This document shows positions 1 through 8,965 of a DNA stretch of 64,000 nucleotides, piece by piece. The DNA lies in NCBI RefSeq assembly GCF_035994185.1, contig NZ_CP108538.1, positions 992,001 to 1,056,000 of the forward strand. Reading direction: 5' to 3'. The stretch is from Streptomyces sp. NBC_01217. GTDB lineage: Bacteria; Actinomycetota; Actinomycetes; Streptomycetales; Streptomycetaceae. The position numbers and the translations under genes were made by a program. Within the stretch, counting starts at the first letter, position 1. Each line of letters starts with the position of its first letter. The notes under the pieces were generated by a model that was given only the letters and a program-made list of their open reading frames with translations, was not told the origin of the DNA and searched no databases.

Positions 1-518
1 TCCCCGACGCGGGTGGTCGCGTACAGATCACCGCCGATCTGGGCCTCGTCCTCGGCGGCCAGGTACAGGCAGGCGATCCGCAGCGGGCCGATACGGTCCG
101 GGAGCGGCCACAGCAGCACATGCTGCGCGGCTTCGGCCACCGACCGCACCCGGGCGAGTTCCCGTCTGCGCCGCTCGCGTACCACGCAGAAGCACACCAC
201 CACGGCCGAGAGCACGGCGAGGGCGGCGATCTGCACGATCACGTTCCGGGAGGTCAGCACGCCGAAGTGCAGGCCGATGTACGCCTGGGCCGCCACCGCC
301 AGGAGGCCGACCGCTCCGGTCAGCAGGGGGCCGGCGAAGGAGGCGGTGATCGCGGGCGCGATGACCAGCAGAGGCCCCAGGTGGACGTCCTCCGGCACCA
401 GGAGGTCCATGACGGTGATCACGACGATGAGCACGAGGGGAATCGCCAGCAGGGCATGGCTCGGCCGCCATACCTGCGTCAGACCCGGAAAGCGTTCGCT
501 GAGGCCCACGTCTTCCAC
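1..518 (-). CDS. Membrane SpoIIE/PP2C-type Ser/Thr phosphatase (3' end outside window)
   Basis: Reading the minus strand from a GTG at 518 gives an N-terminal membrane region with hydrophobic stretches at about residues 20-38, 45-68 and 85-105. A basic Arg-rich juxtamembrane linker follows, then the start of a phosphatase domain with the motif RIGPLRIACLYLAAEDEAQI and the metal-binding IGGDLY. This is the usual layout of Streptomyces PP2C/SpoIIE phosphatases, which dephosphorylate anti-sigma-factor antagonists or similar regulators at the membrane. An in-frame stop (TAA) lies upstream at about 560, so the GTG is the only reasonable start, although its ribosome binding site is weak. The catalytic C-terminal half lies beyond the window. 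The family call is firm; the substrate is unknown. Confidence 0.85.
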   Translation of the reverse strand, partial: MEDVGLSERFPGLTQVWRPSHALLAIPLVLIVVITVMDLLVPEDVHLGPLLVIAPAITASFAGPLLTGAVGLLAVAAQAYIGLHFGVLTSRNVIVQIAALAVLSAVVVCFCVVRERRRRELARVRSVAEAAQHVLLWPLPDRIGPLRIACLYLAAEDEAQIGGDLYATTRVG

Positions 519-601
519 AGTGCACCGGTCCCGGGCGGCTGACGAGTCGGCCGGGCGTTACGCTTTTTGTGTAGGCATGCGTTCCGACAGCGGAGGCTGC
601 C

Positions 602-757
602 ATGAAGAAGCAGGACGAGTACCCGACGCCGTCGCAGGCAGAGGGCGAGCGGCTGGATGAGGACATGAATCCGGCCGAGGAACGGCACCCCGCCACGACG
701 CGCACGCAGCCGTCACAGGCGGAGGGCGAGCGCGCAACGGACGAGACCGAGAGCTGA
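602..757 (+). CDS. Small acidic repeat protein (51 aa)
   Basis: A short gene with a good GGAGG site at 592-596, 6 nt before the ATG. The product is highly charged, rich in Glu, Asp, Arg and Thr, and has no hydrophobic stretch, so it should be cytoplasmic and probably disordered. It contains the octapeptide PSQAEGER twice, at residues 10-17 and 37-44, which argues for a real coding sequence built by internal duplication. It is divergent from the phosphatase gene to its left. No family is recognised and no function can be assigned. Confidence 0.65.
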   Translation: MKKQDEYPTPSQAEGERLDEDMNPAEERHPATTRTQPSQAEGERATDETES

Positions 758-789
758 CGGGGGCGGCAGCTTGAGGGTGTGCGCTTCAG

Positions 790-1179
790 GGTGTGCGCAC
801 GGCCCACGCCGGGCTGTTGGCCGGTGTGGGCCGTGGCCCCGATGTACCGGTAGAGGATGACCCGGCCCCGCGTGCCGCCCACGTTCCAGGGCCACCCTCC
901 GCAGTCCCTCATATCGACCTCTACCTCATGGCTCCAGGCATTCCGCCCCGCCTCGAACGTCCACGTGCCGTGGCCCGTACACTCCTTCACCGCCTCGTCG
1001 AAGCGGTCATCGGGACCGGGGTCATCGACCCCGGAGGCCCTCACCCTGCCGTCGGCCGTGAACGTCAGCGTTCCGCCCCTTCCGTCGGACCAGGTGCCGC
1101 CGCCCGGACTCCTCCAGGGCTCGCCTTCATCCACGGTCCAAATCCCCCTCGCGGCAGGACCAATGAGCACCGCACCCAC
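790..1179 (-). pseudogene. Decayed hypothetical secreted/lipoprotein-like gene
   Basis: The minus strand holds a protein-like stretch containing GTWSDGRGGTLTFTADGRV, then CTGHGTWTFE and finally RVILYRYIG. This pattern (Gly-Thr-Trp, a beta-strand ladder ending in LYxYIG) is typical of small secreted actinobacterial hypothetical proteins. The frame does not stop where such proteins usually end. It runs on without stop, antisense through the 51-aa gene, to about position 28, and no convincing signal peptide or ribosome binding site precedes the GTG candidates at 1179 or 1170. A short tandem duplication at about 771-795 (AGGGTGTGCGC twice) sits where the stop should be. I infer a broken remnant; a very divergent intact gene is less likely. 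Confidence 0.35.
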
Positions 1180-1379
1180 CGGACAGCCGCGGCATCGGCC
1201 ATCCTGTCGGCGACATTGAACACGTTCAACGCATTGCCGGAAGGATCGAGGGGGTCGTCGGGGCAGCGGCGACGCAGGGGGCGTGGAACCCGGGCGTCGC
1301 GCCGCGAATGCGCGGGACCGCGCTCGCGCCCTCATGCTGGATGCGGGTCCACTTGATCCGTACGAGAGGAGTGCGCGAG

Positions 1380-1739
1380 ATGATCCGTCGCAAGTGTGCC
1401 GCCCTCGGCGCAGCACTGCTGACCGCCGGGGCTCTGGTGACCACGACACACGACGCGGTCGCCACCGAGAAGACATGCTCACACACGTCCCCCATCGAGC
1501 GCCCCGGGCTCACCCCGGTGAGCACCGGTCCGTCCGTGAAACAGGCGCAGTGCCTGAGCAATGTGTGGGGAGGCGTGCCGAAACTCGCGGTCGACGGGGT
1601 CTTCGGCGACGCCACGTCGAAGAAGATCATATGGATCCAGGGCTGCCACGGTCTGGCCAGCACCGGAGCTGTCGACGCGAACACCTGGCAGGTGCTGTAC
1701 CACCCGGCACTGGACTGCTACGACCCGTATCCGAAGTGA
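1380..1739 (+). CDS. Secreted peptidoglycan-binding-domain protein (119 aa)
   Basis: ATG at 1380 preceded by GAGAGGAG at 1363-1370. The first 28 residues form a clear Sec signal peptide (basic MIRRK, hydrophobic Ala/Leu core, then an Ala-rich cleavage region). The mature protein of about 90 residues resembles a single PG_binding_1 repeat: KLAVDGVFGDATSKK matches the usual D-G-x-F-G-x-x-T signature and W-I-Q-G the following helix. Three or four Cys residues could form disulfides outside the cell. Such proteins bind the wall and sometimes act as partners of hydrolases. A longer in-frame start at 1308 would add 24 residues before the signal and is less likely. No operon partner is visible. Confidence 0.75.
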   Translation: MIRRKCAALGAALLTAGALVTTTHDAVATEKTCSHTSPIERPGLTPVSTGPSVKQAQCLSNVWGGVPKLAVDGVFGDATSKKIIWIQGCHGLASTGAVDANTWQVLYHPALDCYDPYPK

Positions 1740-1883
1740 CCGGCGTGCGCCCTGGAGCGCACCCCGGGTCACCGGGCGTACCACCTCGCGGACCGGCTGC
1801 TCGCCACTCGTATGCAGTACGCCCGGAACCGTGCGCCGCACACCGCCGGGCCTCCGGCGGCGAGGCCCTGGCGCCGTCGGGAG

Positions 1884-1933
1884 CTGCTGCCGCACCGGCG
1901 CGATCGGGTTCGAGTGGCAGCCCGACGGCGGAC
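1884..1933 (+). pseudogene. Relic of a SyrP-like oxygenase gene
   Basis: Bases 1899-1933 are identical to bases 8536-8570 inside the intact oxygenase gene of the same cluster (35 of 35). The preceding 15 bases match at 11 of 15. In the same reading sense both encode CR-x-x-AIGFEWQPDGG. Nothing before or after can be aligned, and the frame is not continuous with any start. The piece lies in the 340-nt gap between the peptidoglycan-binding gene and the carrier/membrane protein gene, directly upstream of the cluster. It is best read as the scar of a duplication or recombination event. The rest of the gap 1740-2081 shows no gene. Confidence 0.7.
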
Positions 1934-2081
1934 AGCTGAGACTGAGGCGACGGTTCTGGGATCGGACAGCGGATCCCGGCCTCATGGCCTTTGGACCACT
2001 CGCTCCGGCCATCGAAAAGCGCGAGCAACGGGCACCGGCCGTCATGGCCGGCGGCGATCGAAAACCCCTCAAGGAGTTCGC

Positions 2082-4616
2082 ATGGAGGAGAAATCCGTCG
2101 AAGTCCTGACGCCCGGGCCGGATGAATCCGCGATCGACAAGCGCGAATACACCGGCCCGACGACCGGCATCGAGAAAGACCTCGCCGAGGTGCTGGCCGA
2201 CGTCATGGGCGTCGAACGGGTACCGGTCGACAGTCACTTCTTCGACGACCTCGGTGCCAACTCGCTGGTGATGGCCCATTTCTGCGCACGGGTCAGGAAG
2301 CGGGCGGACCTCCCGTCGGCATCGATGAAGGACATCTACCGCCACCCGACCGTCCGGAGCCTGGCAACGGGACTCGCGGACGTCGCGCTCTTCCCCGTCA
2401 AACCGCCGGTCCCGGCGCCCGCCGGGGTGGTGACCCCGTCCGGAACGGTGCGGTACGCGCTCTGCGGAACACTGCAGTTCCTGCTCTTTCTGGGATATTC
2501 CTTCCTCGCCGGACTTGTTGCCGACCGGGGCTACGCCTGGGTCTCCGCCGGCTCGGACGTAATCGACATCTACCTGCGGTCGTTCGTCTTCGGCGGCGTC
2601 GGATTCATCGGTCTGTGCACCTTCCCGATCGTGGCCAAATGGCTCCTCATCGGCCGGTGGAAACCACGAGAGTTCCCCGTCTGGGGTCTGACGTATCTGC
2701 GTTTTTGGACCGTCAAGGTGCTGATCCACGCCAACCCGATGATCTTCTTCGTCGGCAATCCCCTGTACGTGCTGTACCTGCGGGCCCTGGGCGCACGGAT
2801 CGGCAAGGAGGTCACGATCCTCTCGCGCAACATTCCGGTCTGCCCCGACCTGCTCACGATCGGCGCCGGCACGGTGATCCGCAAGGACTCGTTCTTCCTC
2901 TGCTACCGGGCGCACGCCGGCCGTATCCAGACCGGCCGGGTCACCCTCGGCCGGGACGTGTTCATCGGTGAGAAGACCGTGCTCGACATCGACACATCGA
3001 TGGCCGACGGAGCCCAGCTCGGCCACACGTCCACGCTGTACAGCGGCCAGCGGGTCCCGGGCGGCCGGCACTGGCACGGATCCCCTGCGCAGCTCACGGA
3101 GCACGACTACCTGAGCATCGAGCCGGCCAGGTGCGGCACCCTGCGCAGGACCGGGTTCGGGCTCGTCACCGTGCTTCAGCTGTTCTTCCTCTACGTGCCG
3201 CTGACCGTCGGGGGCGCGTACATGCTGTTCACCCTGGTTCCGGCGCTGCACAGCCGGCTGGGTCCGGGCACGGTGGGGTTCGCCTCACCCGTCCTCTACC
3301 TCGACGCGCTGGTCCTTTCCCTCCTGCTGTTCTTCGGATTCGTCGTCCTGGGCCTGGCCGTGTTGTTCACCGTTCCGCGTCTGCTGAACCGGTTCATCGA
3401 GCCGGACAAGGTCTATCCGCTGTACGGGTTCCACTACTCGGCGCACCGGGCGATCGGCCGCATGACCAATCTGAAGTTCTTCACCTGGCTGTTCGGTGAC
3501 AGCTCCTACATCGTCCACTATCTGCGCGGCCTCGGATACGACTTGTCCCGGGTCGAGCAGACAGGGTCGAATTTCGGCACGGAAGTGCAGCACGAGACCC
3601 CGTATCTGTGCTCGGTCGGCAGCGGGACGATGGTCGCCGACGGGCTCTCCATCGTCAACGCCGAATTCTCGAGCACGTCGTTCCGGGTGTCCCGGGCATC
3701 GATCGGGCCGCACAACTTCCTCGGGAACAACATCGCTTATCCCTCGGGGGCCAGGACGGGCGAGAACTGCCTCCTCGCGACGAAGGTGATGATCCCGCTC
3801 GACGGCGACGTACGCGAGGGAGTGGGTCTGCTCGGCTCGCCGTGCTTCGAGATTCCCCGGTCGGTCGAGCGCGACTCCCGGTTCGACCATCTGCGCACCG
3901 GCGACGAGTTGCGCCGCAGCCTCGCAGCGAAGAACCGCTACAACATCCGCTCGATGGTCTTCTTCCTGCTCGTGCGGTGGCTGCACTTCTTCGTGCTCAC
4001 CGTGCTCGCACTGGCCAACGTCGATCTCTACGACTCCTACGGGCATGTGCTGACCGCTGCGTTCCTGGTGTTCAGCCTCGGGTTCACCGCTGTGTACTTC
4101 GTACTGGTGGAGCGCGGCATCGCGGCATTCCGTTCGCTGCGGCCGCAGTTGTGTTCCATCTACGAGCCGTACTTCTGGTGGCACGAGCGCCTCTGGAAGG
4201 TGCCTGACACCTACCTCGACGTCTTCAACGGCACCCCTTTCAAGAACGTGATCTGGCGGATGCTGGGGGTGCGGATCGGCAGCAGGGTCTTCGACGACGG
4301 CTGCTATCTGACGGAGCGGGCGCTCACCACCATCGGGAACGACTGCACGCTCAACGCGGGAAGCAAGATCCAGTGCCACTCGCAGGAGGACGGCACCTTC
4401 AAGTCCGATCGCAGCACCATCGACGCCGGCTGCACCCTCGGTGTGGGGGCCCATGTCCACTACGGCGTGACGATGGGCGAGGGCGCGGTGCTCGCTGCCG
4501 ACTCCTTCCTCATGAAGGGCGAGGAAGTCCCGTCGCACGCGCGCTGGGGAGGAAATCCCGCCACGGAGTTGCGAGAAACCCCTTATCAGCCCGAGGCGCT
4601 GATCCGGCAGGGATAG
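2082..4616 (+). CDS. Carrier domain fused to Pls-type membrane/hexapeptide module
   Basis: 844 residues; ATG at 2082 with AAGGAG at 2071-2076. Residues about 28-100 are a phosphopantetheine carrier domain with FFDDLGANSL, giving Ser61 as the likely attachment site. Then come paired membrane segments (about 125-180, 375-450 and 640-700), separating three soluble domains rich in hexapeptide-type left-handed helix turns. This is the layout of the region after the adenylation domain in epsilon-poly-L-lysine synthetase and poly-diaminopropionate synthetase, where the C-terminal domains join amino acids held on the carrier. Here the N-terminal adenylation domain is missing; the next gene supplies one. 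It heads a + strand cluster, with a 64-nt gap to the NRPS gene. Family resemblance is strong; the role as a stand-alone peptide-bond-forming partner is inferred. Confidence 0.85.
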   Translation: MEEKSVEVLTPGPDESAIDKREYTGPTTGIEKDLAEVLADVMGVERVPVDSHFFDDLGANSLVMAHFCARVRKRADLPSASMKDIYRHPTVRSLATGLADVALFPVKPPVPAPAGVVTPSGTVRYALCGTLQFLLFLGYSFLAGLVADRGYAWVSAGSDVIDIYLRSFVFGGVGFIGLCTFPIVAKWLLIGRWKPREFPVWGLTYLRFWTVKVLIHANPMIFFVGNPLYVLYLRALGARIGKEVTILSRNIPVCPDLLTIGAGTVIRKDSFFLCYRAHAGRIQTGRVTLGRDVFIGEKTVLDIDTSMADGAQLGHTSTLYSGQRVPGGRHWHGSPAQLTEHDYLSIEPARCGTLRRTGFGLVTVLQLFFLYVPLTVGGAYMLFTLVPALHSRLGPGTVGFASPVLYLDALVLSLLLFFGFVVLGLAVLFTVPRLLNRFIEPDKVYPLYGFHYSAHRAIGRMTNLKFFTWLFGDSSYIVHYLRGLGYDLSRVEQTGSNFGTEVQHETPYLCSVGSGTMVADGLSIVNAEFSSTSFRVSRASIGPHNFLGNNIAYPSGARTGENCLLATKVMIPLDGDVREGVGLLGSPCFEIPRSVERDSRFDHLRTGDELRRSLAAKNRYNIRSMVFFLLVRWLHFFVLTVLALANVDLYDSYGHVLTAAFLVFSLGFTAVYFVLVERGIAAFRSLRPQLCSIYEPYFWWHERLWKVPDTYLDVFNGTPFKNVIWRMLGVRIGSRVFDDGCYLTERALTTIGNDCTLNAGSKIQCHSQEDGTFKSDRSTIDAGCTLGVGAHVHYGVTMGEGAVLAADSFLMKGEEVPSHARWGGNPATELRETPYQPEALIRQG

Positions 4617-4680
4617 CAGCGCCGCCCTTTTCGGCGCCGAACAGCACGGTGGCGACGGTGAATTGGAGTGGGACGACCAG

Positions 4681-7600
4681 ATGGGAATACAAGTGCAGGC
4701 CGACCGGGAGTTCTGGCGCGCCGTGCTCGTCGCCGGTGGATTCACCGCGATCCCGCGGTGGACGACCGATCCGGTGACGGGTGTCGACGAACACGAGGCA
4801 ACGGTTCCGGACGAAGTCGTGGCGGCGTTGGGCCGGCTGGCCGGGGACCTGGCGGTGTCGCTCGACTCGGTGCTGCTGGCCGCGCACGCCAAGGTGCTCT
4901 CCGCCCTGTCCGGCGAGCACGAGGTCGCGACCGGCTACGTCACCGCGGAGGGTGGTCTGCCGCTGCCCTGCCGGCTGACCACCGCATCCGCCTCGTGGCG
5001 GACGCTGCTGCGCGACGCCCATCGGGCCGTGTCGGATCTGCTGTCGCACCAGGACTTTCCGGTCGACGAGCTCAGGCGCGAACTGGGCCTGGCCGAAGTG
5101 CCGATGGAGGCCGTGCTCGATCCGCACGGCACGGGCGGTGAACTCGCCGGTGACACCGTGCTGCGGGTGGGTTTCTCGCAGCGCGGCGGCCGGCTCGTGC
5201 TGCGGCTGCGGTACCGGACCGACGCCCTCGACGCGGACTGCGCCGTCAGGATCGCCGGTTACCACCTCACCGCACTCGCGCTCATCGCCGCCGGTCCGGA
5301 CGCCGAGCACGGGCGGCAGAGCCTGCTCTCCGCCGAGGAGTTCCGTTTCCAGTTGGAAGGGCTCGCCGGTCCGCGCCGGGAGCTGCCGGACCGCCGGTTC
5401 CACGAGCTGTTCGAGCAGCGGGTGGCGATGCACCCGGACGCCGTCGCGGCGGTGCACGGGGAGCGGCGGCTGACATACCGCGAACTCAACGCGCGCGCCA
5501 ACCGGGTGGGACGGGCCCTGCTCGCGCGGGGGCTGCGCCCCGAGGGCGTCGTCGCGGTGGTGACCGAGCGCAACCTGGACTGGATGGCCGCCGTCCTCGC
5601 CGTGTTCAAGGCCGGAGGTGTGTACCTGCCCATCGAGCCGCATTTCCCGGCCGATCGCCTCGCGGCCATGCTCTCCCGCGCCGGGTGCGGGCTCGTGCTG
5701 ACCGAGCCCGGCAGCGCCGCAACGCTCGACCGGGCCCTCGGCTCGCTGCCCGGGGTCCAGAAGCTCTTCGTCGGCGCGGCCCGCGAGGAGGGCCATGCCG
5801 ACGACGATCTGGGCGTCCGCGTGGCAGCGGACCAGCTCGCCTACATCTACTTCACCTCCGGCTCCACGGGTGAGCCGAAGGGCGCGATGTGTGAGCACGC
5901 GGGCATGCTCAACCACCTCTACGCCAAGATCGACGACCTGGGGATCGGCGAGGGACAGGTGGTCGCCCAGACCGCACCCCAGTGCTTCGACATCTCACTG
6001 TGGCAGCTGGTGTCCGGGCTCCTGGTCGGGGGTCGGACCCTGCTGGTGGAGCAGGAGGTGATCCTGGACGTCCAGCGGTTCGTCGACAAGATCGTCGACG
6101 GCCGGGTCGCCGTACTCCAGGTCGTTCCCTCCTATCTGGACGTCGTTGTGTCCTGTCTGACGCAGCAGCGCCGCGAACTGCCTGACCTGCGGTGCGTGTC
6201 GGTCACCGGCGAGGCACTGAAGACCGGGCTGGTGCAGCGCTGGTTCGCCGCCCAGCCCGGGATCAGACTGGTCAACGCCTACGGGCTGACCGAGACCTCG
6301 GACGACACCAACCACGAGGTCATGGACCGAGTGCCCGACGGGGGCCGGGTCCTGCTGGGTCGCGCGATCAATAACGTGCGCGTCCACGTCGTCGACGAGC
6401 ACCTGGCTCCGGTACCGCTCGGCGCCCCCGGTCTGATCGTCTTCTCCGGCCTCTGCGTCGGCCGCGGATACGTCAACGACCCCGAACTCACCCGGCAGGC
6501 CTACCTGTCCGATCCGCACCGTGCGGGCGCCCGGCTCTACCGGGGCGGCGACTACGGCCGCTGGCAGCCCGGGGGCAAGCTGGAGTTCCTCGGCCGCAAG
6601 GACACCCAGGTGAAGATCCGTGGTTTCCGGATCGAGATCGGCGAGATCGAGAACACGCTGTTGCGGGTGCCCGGTGTTCGCGACGGCGCGGTGGTGGTCG
6701 CCGAGCGGGCCGGTCGGAGCAAGCGCCTGGTGGCGTTCTACTCCGGTCGGCGGCCACTGGAGGAGGGCGTACTGCCGGAGCGGCTCGGTGAGTCGCTGCC
6801 CGAGTACATGGTCCCGTCGGCCTTCCACTGGCGAGAGAGTCTGCCGCTGACGACCAACAGCAAGATTGACAGGAAGGTTCTTCGGACGCTCGCCGGAGAA
6901 CTCGATGTGATCCAGGACGACTTCCGCGCGCCGCACACACCGACCGAACTGCGCCTGGCGGCCGCGTGGGCGAAGGTGCTCGGCATCCCGCAGCACCGGA
7001 TCGGGCGGCAGGACCACTTCTTCGACCGCGGCGGCACATCGCTGTCGGCAGTCAAGCTGGCGATCACCCTGGACCGTGCGGTGTCCCTCAAGGACGTCAC
7101 CCTTCATCCGGTCCTGGCCGATCTGGCCGGGCTGGTCGACGGCAGGTCCCAGCGGCGCTCCGGGCTGCTCCAGTCGCTGTCGGAACCGGACGGTGCGCAG
7201 GCCGCCGCTGCCCTGGTGTGCTTCCCCTACGCCGGCGGCAACGCGGTGGACTTCAGGCCGATGGCCGGGGCGCTGCCGGACGGCGGCCTTGCGGTCTACG
7301 CCGTGGAGCTGCCCGGTCACGACGTGACGGCCGAGAGCGAGCCGCTCGCGTCGATGGCCGAGGTGGTCGAGCAGGTCGTCGACGAGATCGTCCGGCGTGG
7401 CCTGACCGGCGTCCTGCTGTGGGGACATTCCTCGGGCACCGCGCTCGCCGTGGAGACGGCCAGAAAGCTGCAGGAGCGCGGGGTGGACGTCCAGCGGGTG
7501 TTCCTCGCCGCGCAGCTGCTCGGCAACGCCGCCGACCGGCGCGCCGCCATCGCCGGGCTGACGGGGCGAAGCAACGCCGCGATCGCCGCAGAGCTGGGCG

Positions 7601-7938
7601 CGGGCGGCGGATACACCGAGCTCGGTGAGCTGGATGCGAGGCACGCCGAGCACGCCGGTGCGACCTACCGGCACGACTGCGTATCCGCGCACCGCTATTT
7701 CGCCGACGCCCTGGACAGCCCGCCGGCGCCGAAGCTGTCCGCGCCGGTCACCGTGGTCGTCGCCGCCGACGACCCGGGCACGGCGCAGTACCGGCGCCGG
7801 TACCGCGACTGGCAGCTCCTGGCCGAACAGGTCGACCTGCACGAACTCGCCGACGGCGGCCACTACTTCCTGCGCACCCGTCCGGCCGAGGCGGCGCAGG
7901 CCGTGCTGCGCGCCGCCGAACTGTTCGCCTCTTCCTGA
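4681..7938 (+). CDS. NRPS: partial C, A (diamino acid), PCP, TE
   Basis: 1085 residues. ATG at 4681 has GGAG at 4665-4668; a TTG at 4663 is an alternative. Residues about 5-215 resemble only the second half of a condensation domain and lack HHxxxDG, so this part is probably not catalytic. The adenylation domain (about 235-755) shows YFTSGSTGEPKG, AYGLTE, YRGGDYG and NSKIDRK. Its pocket residues read D-I-W-Q-S-T-A-D-D, close to the code I recall for 2,4-diaminobutyrate (DIWELTADDK). The carrier domain has Ser787 in GGTSL. The thioesterase follows, with GHSSG (Ser917) and a late Asp/His pair (AADDPG, GGHYF). The product should load a diamino acid, most likely the diaminopropionate made by the genes downstream, and release a product. 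Confidence 0.9.
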   Translation: MGIQVQADREFWRAVLVAGGFTAIPRWTTDPVTGVDEHEATVPDEVVAALGRLAGDLAVSLDSVLLAAHAKVLSALSGEHEVATGYVTAEGGLPLPCRLTTASASWRTLLRDAHRAVSDLLSHQDFPVDELRRELGLAEVPMEAVLDPHGTGGELAGDTVLRVGFSQRGGRLVLRLRYRTDALDADCAVRIAGYHLTALALIAAGPDAEHGRQSLLSAEEFRFQLEGLAGPRRELPDRRFHELFEQRVAMHPDAVAAVHGERRLTYRELNARANRVGRALLARGLRPEGVVAVVTERNLDWMAAVLAVFKAGGVYLPIEPHFPADRLAAMLSRAGCGLVLTEPGSAATLDRALGSLPGVQKLFVGAAREEGHADDDLGVRVAADQLAYIYFTSGSTGEPKGAMCEHAGMLNHLYAKIDDLGIGEGQVVAQTAPQCFDISLWQLVSGLLVGGRTLLVEQEVILDVQRFVDKIVDGRVAVLQVVPSYLDVVVSCLTQQRRELPDLRCVSVTGEALKTGLVQRWFAAQPGIRLVNAYGLTETSDDTNHEVMDRVPDGGRVLLGRAINNVRVHVVDEHLAPVPLGAPGLIVFSGLCVGRGYVNDPELTRQAYLSDPHRAGARLYRGGDYGRWQPGGKLEFLGRKDTQVKIRGFRIEIGEIENTLLRVPGVRDGAVVVAERAGRSKRLVAFYSGRRPLEEGVLPERLGESLPEYMVPSAFHWRESLPLTTNSKIDRKVLRTLAGELDVIQDDFRAPHTPTELRLAAAWAKVLGIPQHRIGRQDHFFDRGGTSLSAVKLAITLDRAVSLKDVTLHPVLADLAGLVDGRSQRRSGLLQSLSEPDGAQAAAALVCFPYAGGNAVDFRPMAGALPDGGLAVYAVELPGHDVTAESEPLASMAEVVEQVVDEIVRRGLTGVLLWGHSSGTALAVETARKLQERGVDVQRVFLAAQLLGNAADRRAAIAGLTGRSNAAIAAELGAGGGYTELGELDARHAEHAGATYRHDCVSAHRYFADALDSPPAPKLSAPVTVVVAADDPGTAQYRRRYRDWQLLAEQVDLHELADGGHYFLRTRPAEAAQAVLRAAELFASS

Positions 7939-7960
7939 GCGGCGACTGAAAGGAACCGAT

Positions 7961-8965
7961 ATGTCGTTCATATCCACGGCGTCGCTGGTCGACGTGGAAC
8001 GGGAACCCGGCAGGCCTCCCATCCTGCGGGCCGCAACCACCGGCGACGCGCCGGGCTGGGCCGCCGAGCACCGGGACGCGCTGCGCGCTGTCGTCGCCGA
8101 GCACGGTTCGGTCCTGGTCCGCGGACTCGGGCTGCGCGACGTGGCCGGGACCGGCGCCGTCTTTTCGAGGCTGGCAGGCGGTCTGATGGCCGAGAAGGAG
8201 GTCTTCGCGCCCCGGGAGACGTACTCGGACGGCGTGTACTCCTCGACGAAGTGGCCGTCGAACCAGCCGATGTGCATGCACCACGAACTGAGCTACACGC
8301 TTGAGTTCCCCGGCCTGATGATGTTCGCCTGCGTCGGCGCGCCCACCGAGGGCGGGGCGACCGCGGTGGCCGACTCACCGGCCGTGCTCGACGCACTGCC
8401 CGCCGGGCTGACCGAGCGGTTCGAGCGGGAGGGCTGGCTGCTCACCCGCAGCTACAACGACGAGATCGGGGCGTCCGTCGCCGAGGCGTTCGGCACCGAC
8501 GACCGGGGCGCCGTCGAGAGCTACTGCCGCGCCAACGCGATCGGGTTCGAGTGGCAGCCCGACGGCGGACTGCGCACCAGCCAGCGCCGCAGTGCCGTGG
8601 TGCGTCATCCGGTCACCGGCCGGCGCTGCTGGTTCAACCAGATCGCGTTCCTCAACGAGTGGACGATGGCCCCCGAGGTGCGCGAGTACCTGGTGGACGT
8701 CTACGGCGCCGACGGGCTGCCGTTCAACACCCGCTTCGGCAACGGCGACCCGATCGGCGAGGACGTCGTACAACTGCTCAACGACGTGTACGAGGCCAAT
8801 ACCGTCCGCGAACCGTGGCTGGCCGGAGACCTGATGCTGGTCGACAACGTCCGCACCGCGCACAGCCGGGAGCCCTTCGAGGGACCGCGCGAAGTGCTCG
8901 TCGCCATGGCCGACCCGGTGCGACTGGCCGACTGCTCGCCGACCGTCGAGGTGAGCACAGGATGA
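7961..8965 (+). CDS. SyrP-like Fe(II)/2-oxoglutarate-dependent oxygenase
   Basis: 334 residues of the TauD/clavaminate synthase fold, in the SyrP branch that hydroxylates amino acids in NRPS pathways. Iron ligands are visible as His107-x-Glu109 (MHHELSY) and His301 (AHSREPF); the Arg in GPREV is the likely 2-oxoglutarate contact. The long block AIGFEWQPDGG...FNQIAFLNEWT is typical of the branch. The ATG at 7961 has GAAAGGA 7 nt upstream and follows the NRPS stop by 22 nt. The stop overlaps the start of the next gene (ATGA), so the two are translationally coupled. Likely substrate is the amino acid bound to one of the two carrier domains, but free diaminopropionate is possible. Confidence 0.88.
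   Translation: MSFISTASLVDVEREPGRPPILRAATTGDAPGWAAEHRDALRAVVAEHGSVLVRGLGLRDVAGTGAVFSRLAGGLMAEKEVFAPRETYSDGVYSSTKWPSNQPMCMHHELSYTLEFPGLMMFACVGAPTEGGATAVADSPAVLDALPAGLTERFEREGWLLTRSYNDEIGASVAEAFGTDDRGAVESYCRANAIGFEWQPDGGLRTSQRRSAVVRHPVTGRRCWFNQIAFLNEWTMAPEVREYLVDVYGADGLPFNTRFGNGDPIGEDVVQLLNDVYEANTVREPWLAGDLMLVDNVRTAHSREPFEGPREVLVAMADPVRLADCSPTVEVSTG

Noticed and set aside
1479..3251. Long minus-strand open frame (590 codons) opposite the carrier/membrane gene
   Set aside because: It mirrors a gene with clear domains; its Arg/Glu/Asp/Gln-rich composition is typical of an antisense shadow in high-GC DNA and it has no motif.
5995..8277. Minus-strand open frame of 760 codons opposite the NRPS
   Set aside because: Shadow of the A-PCP-TE coding strand; no ribosome binding site, no recognisable domain.
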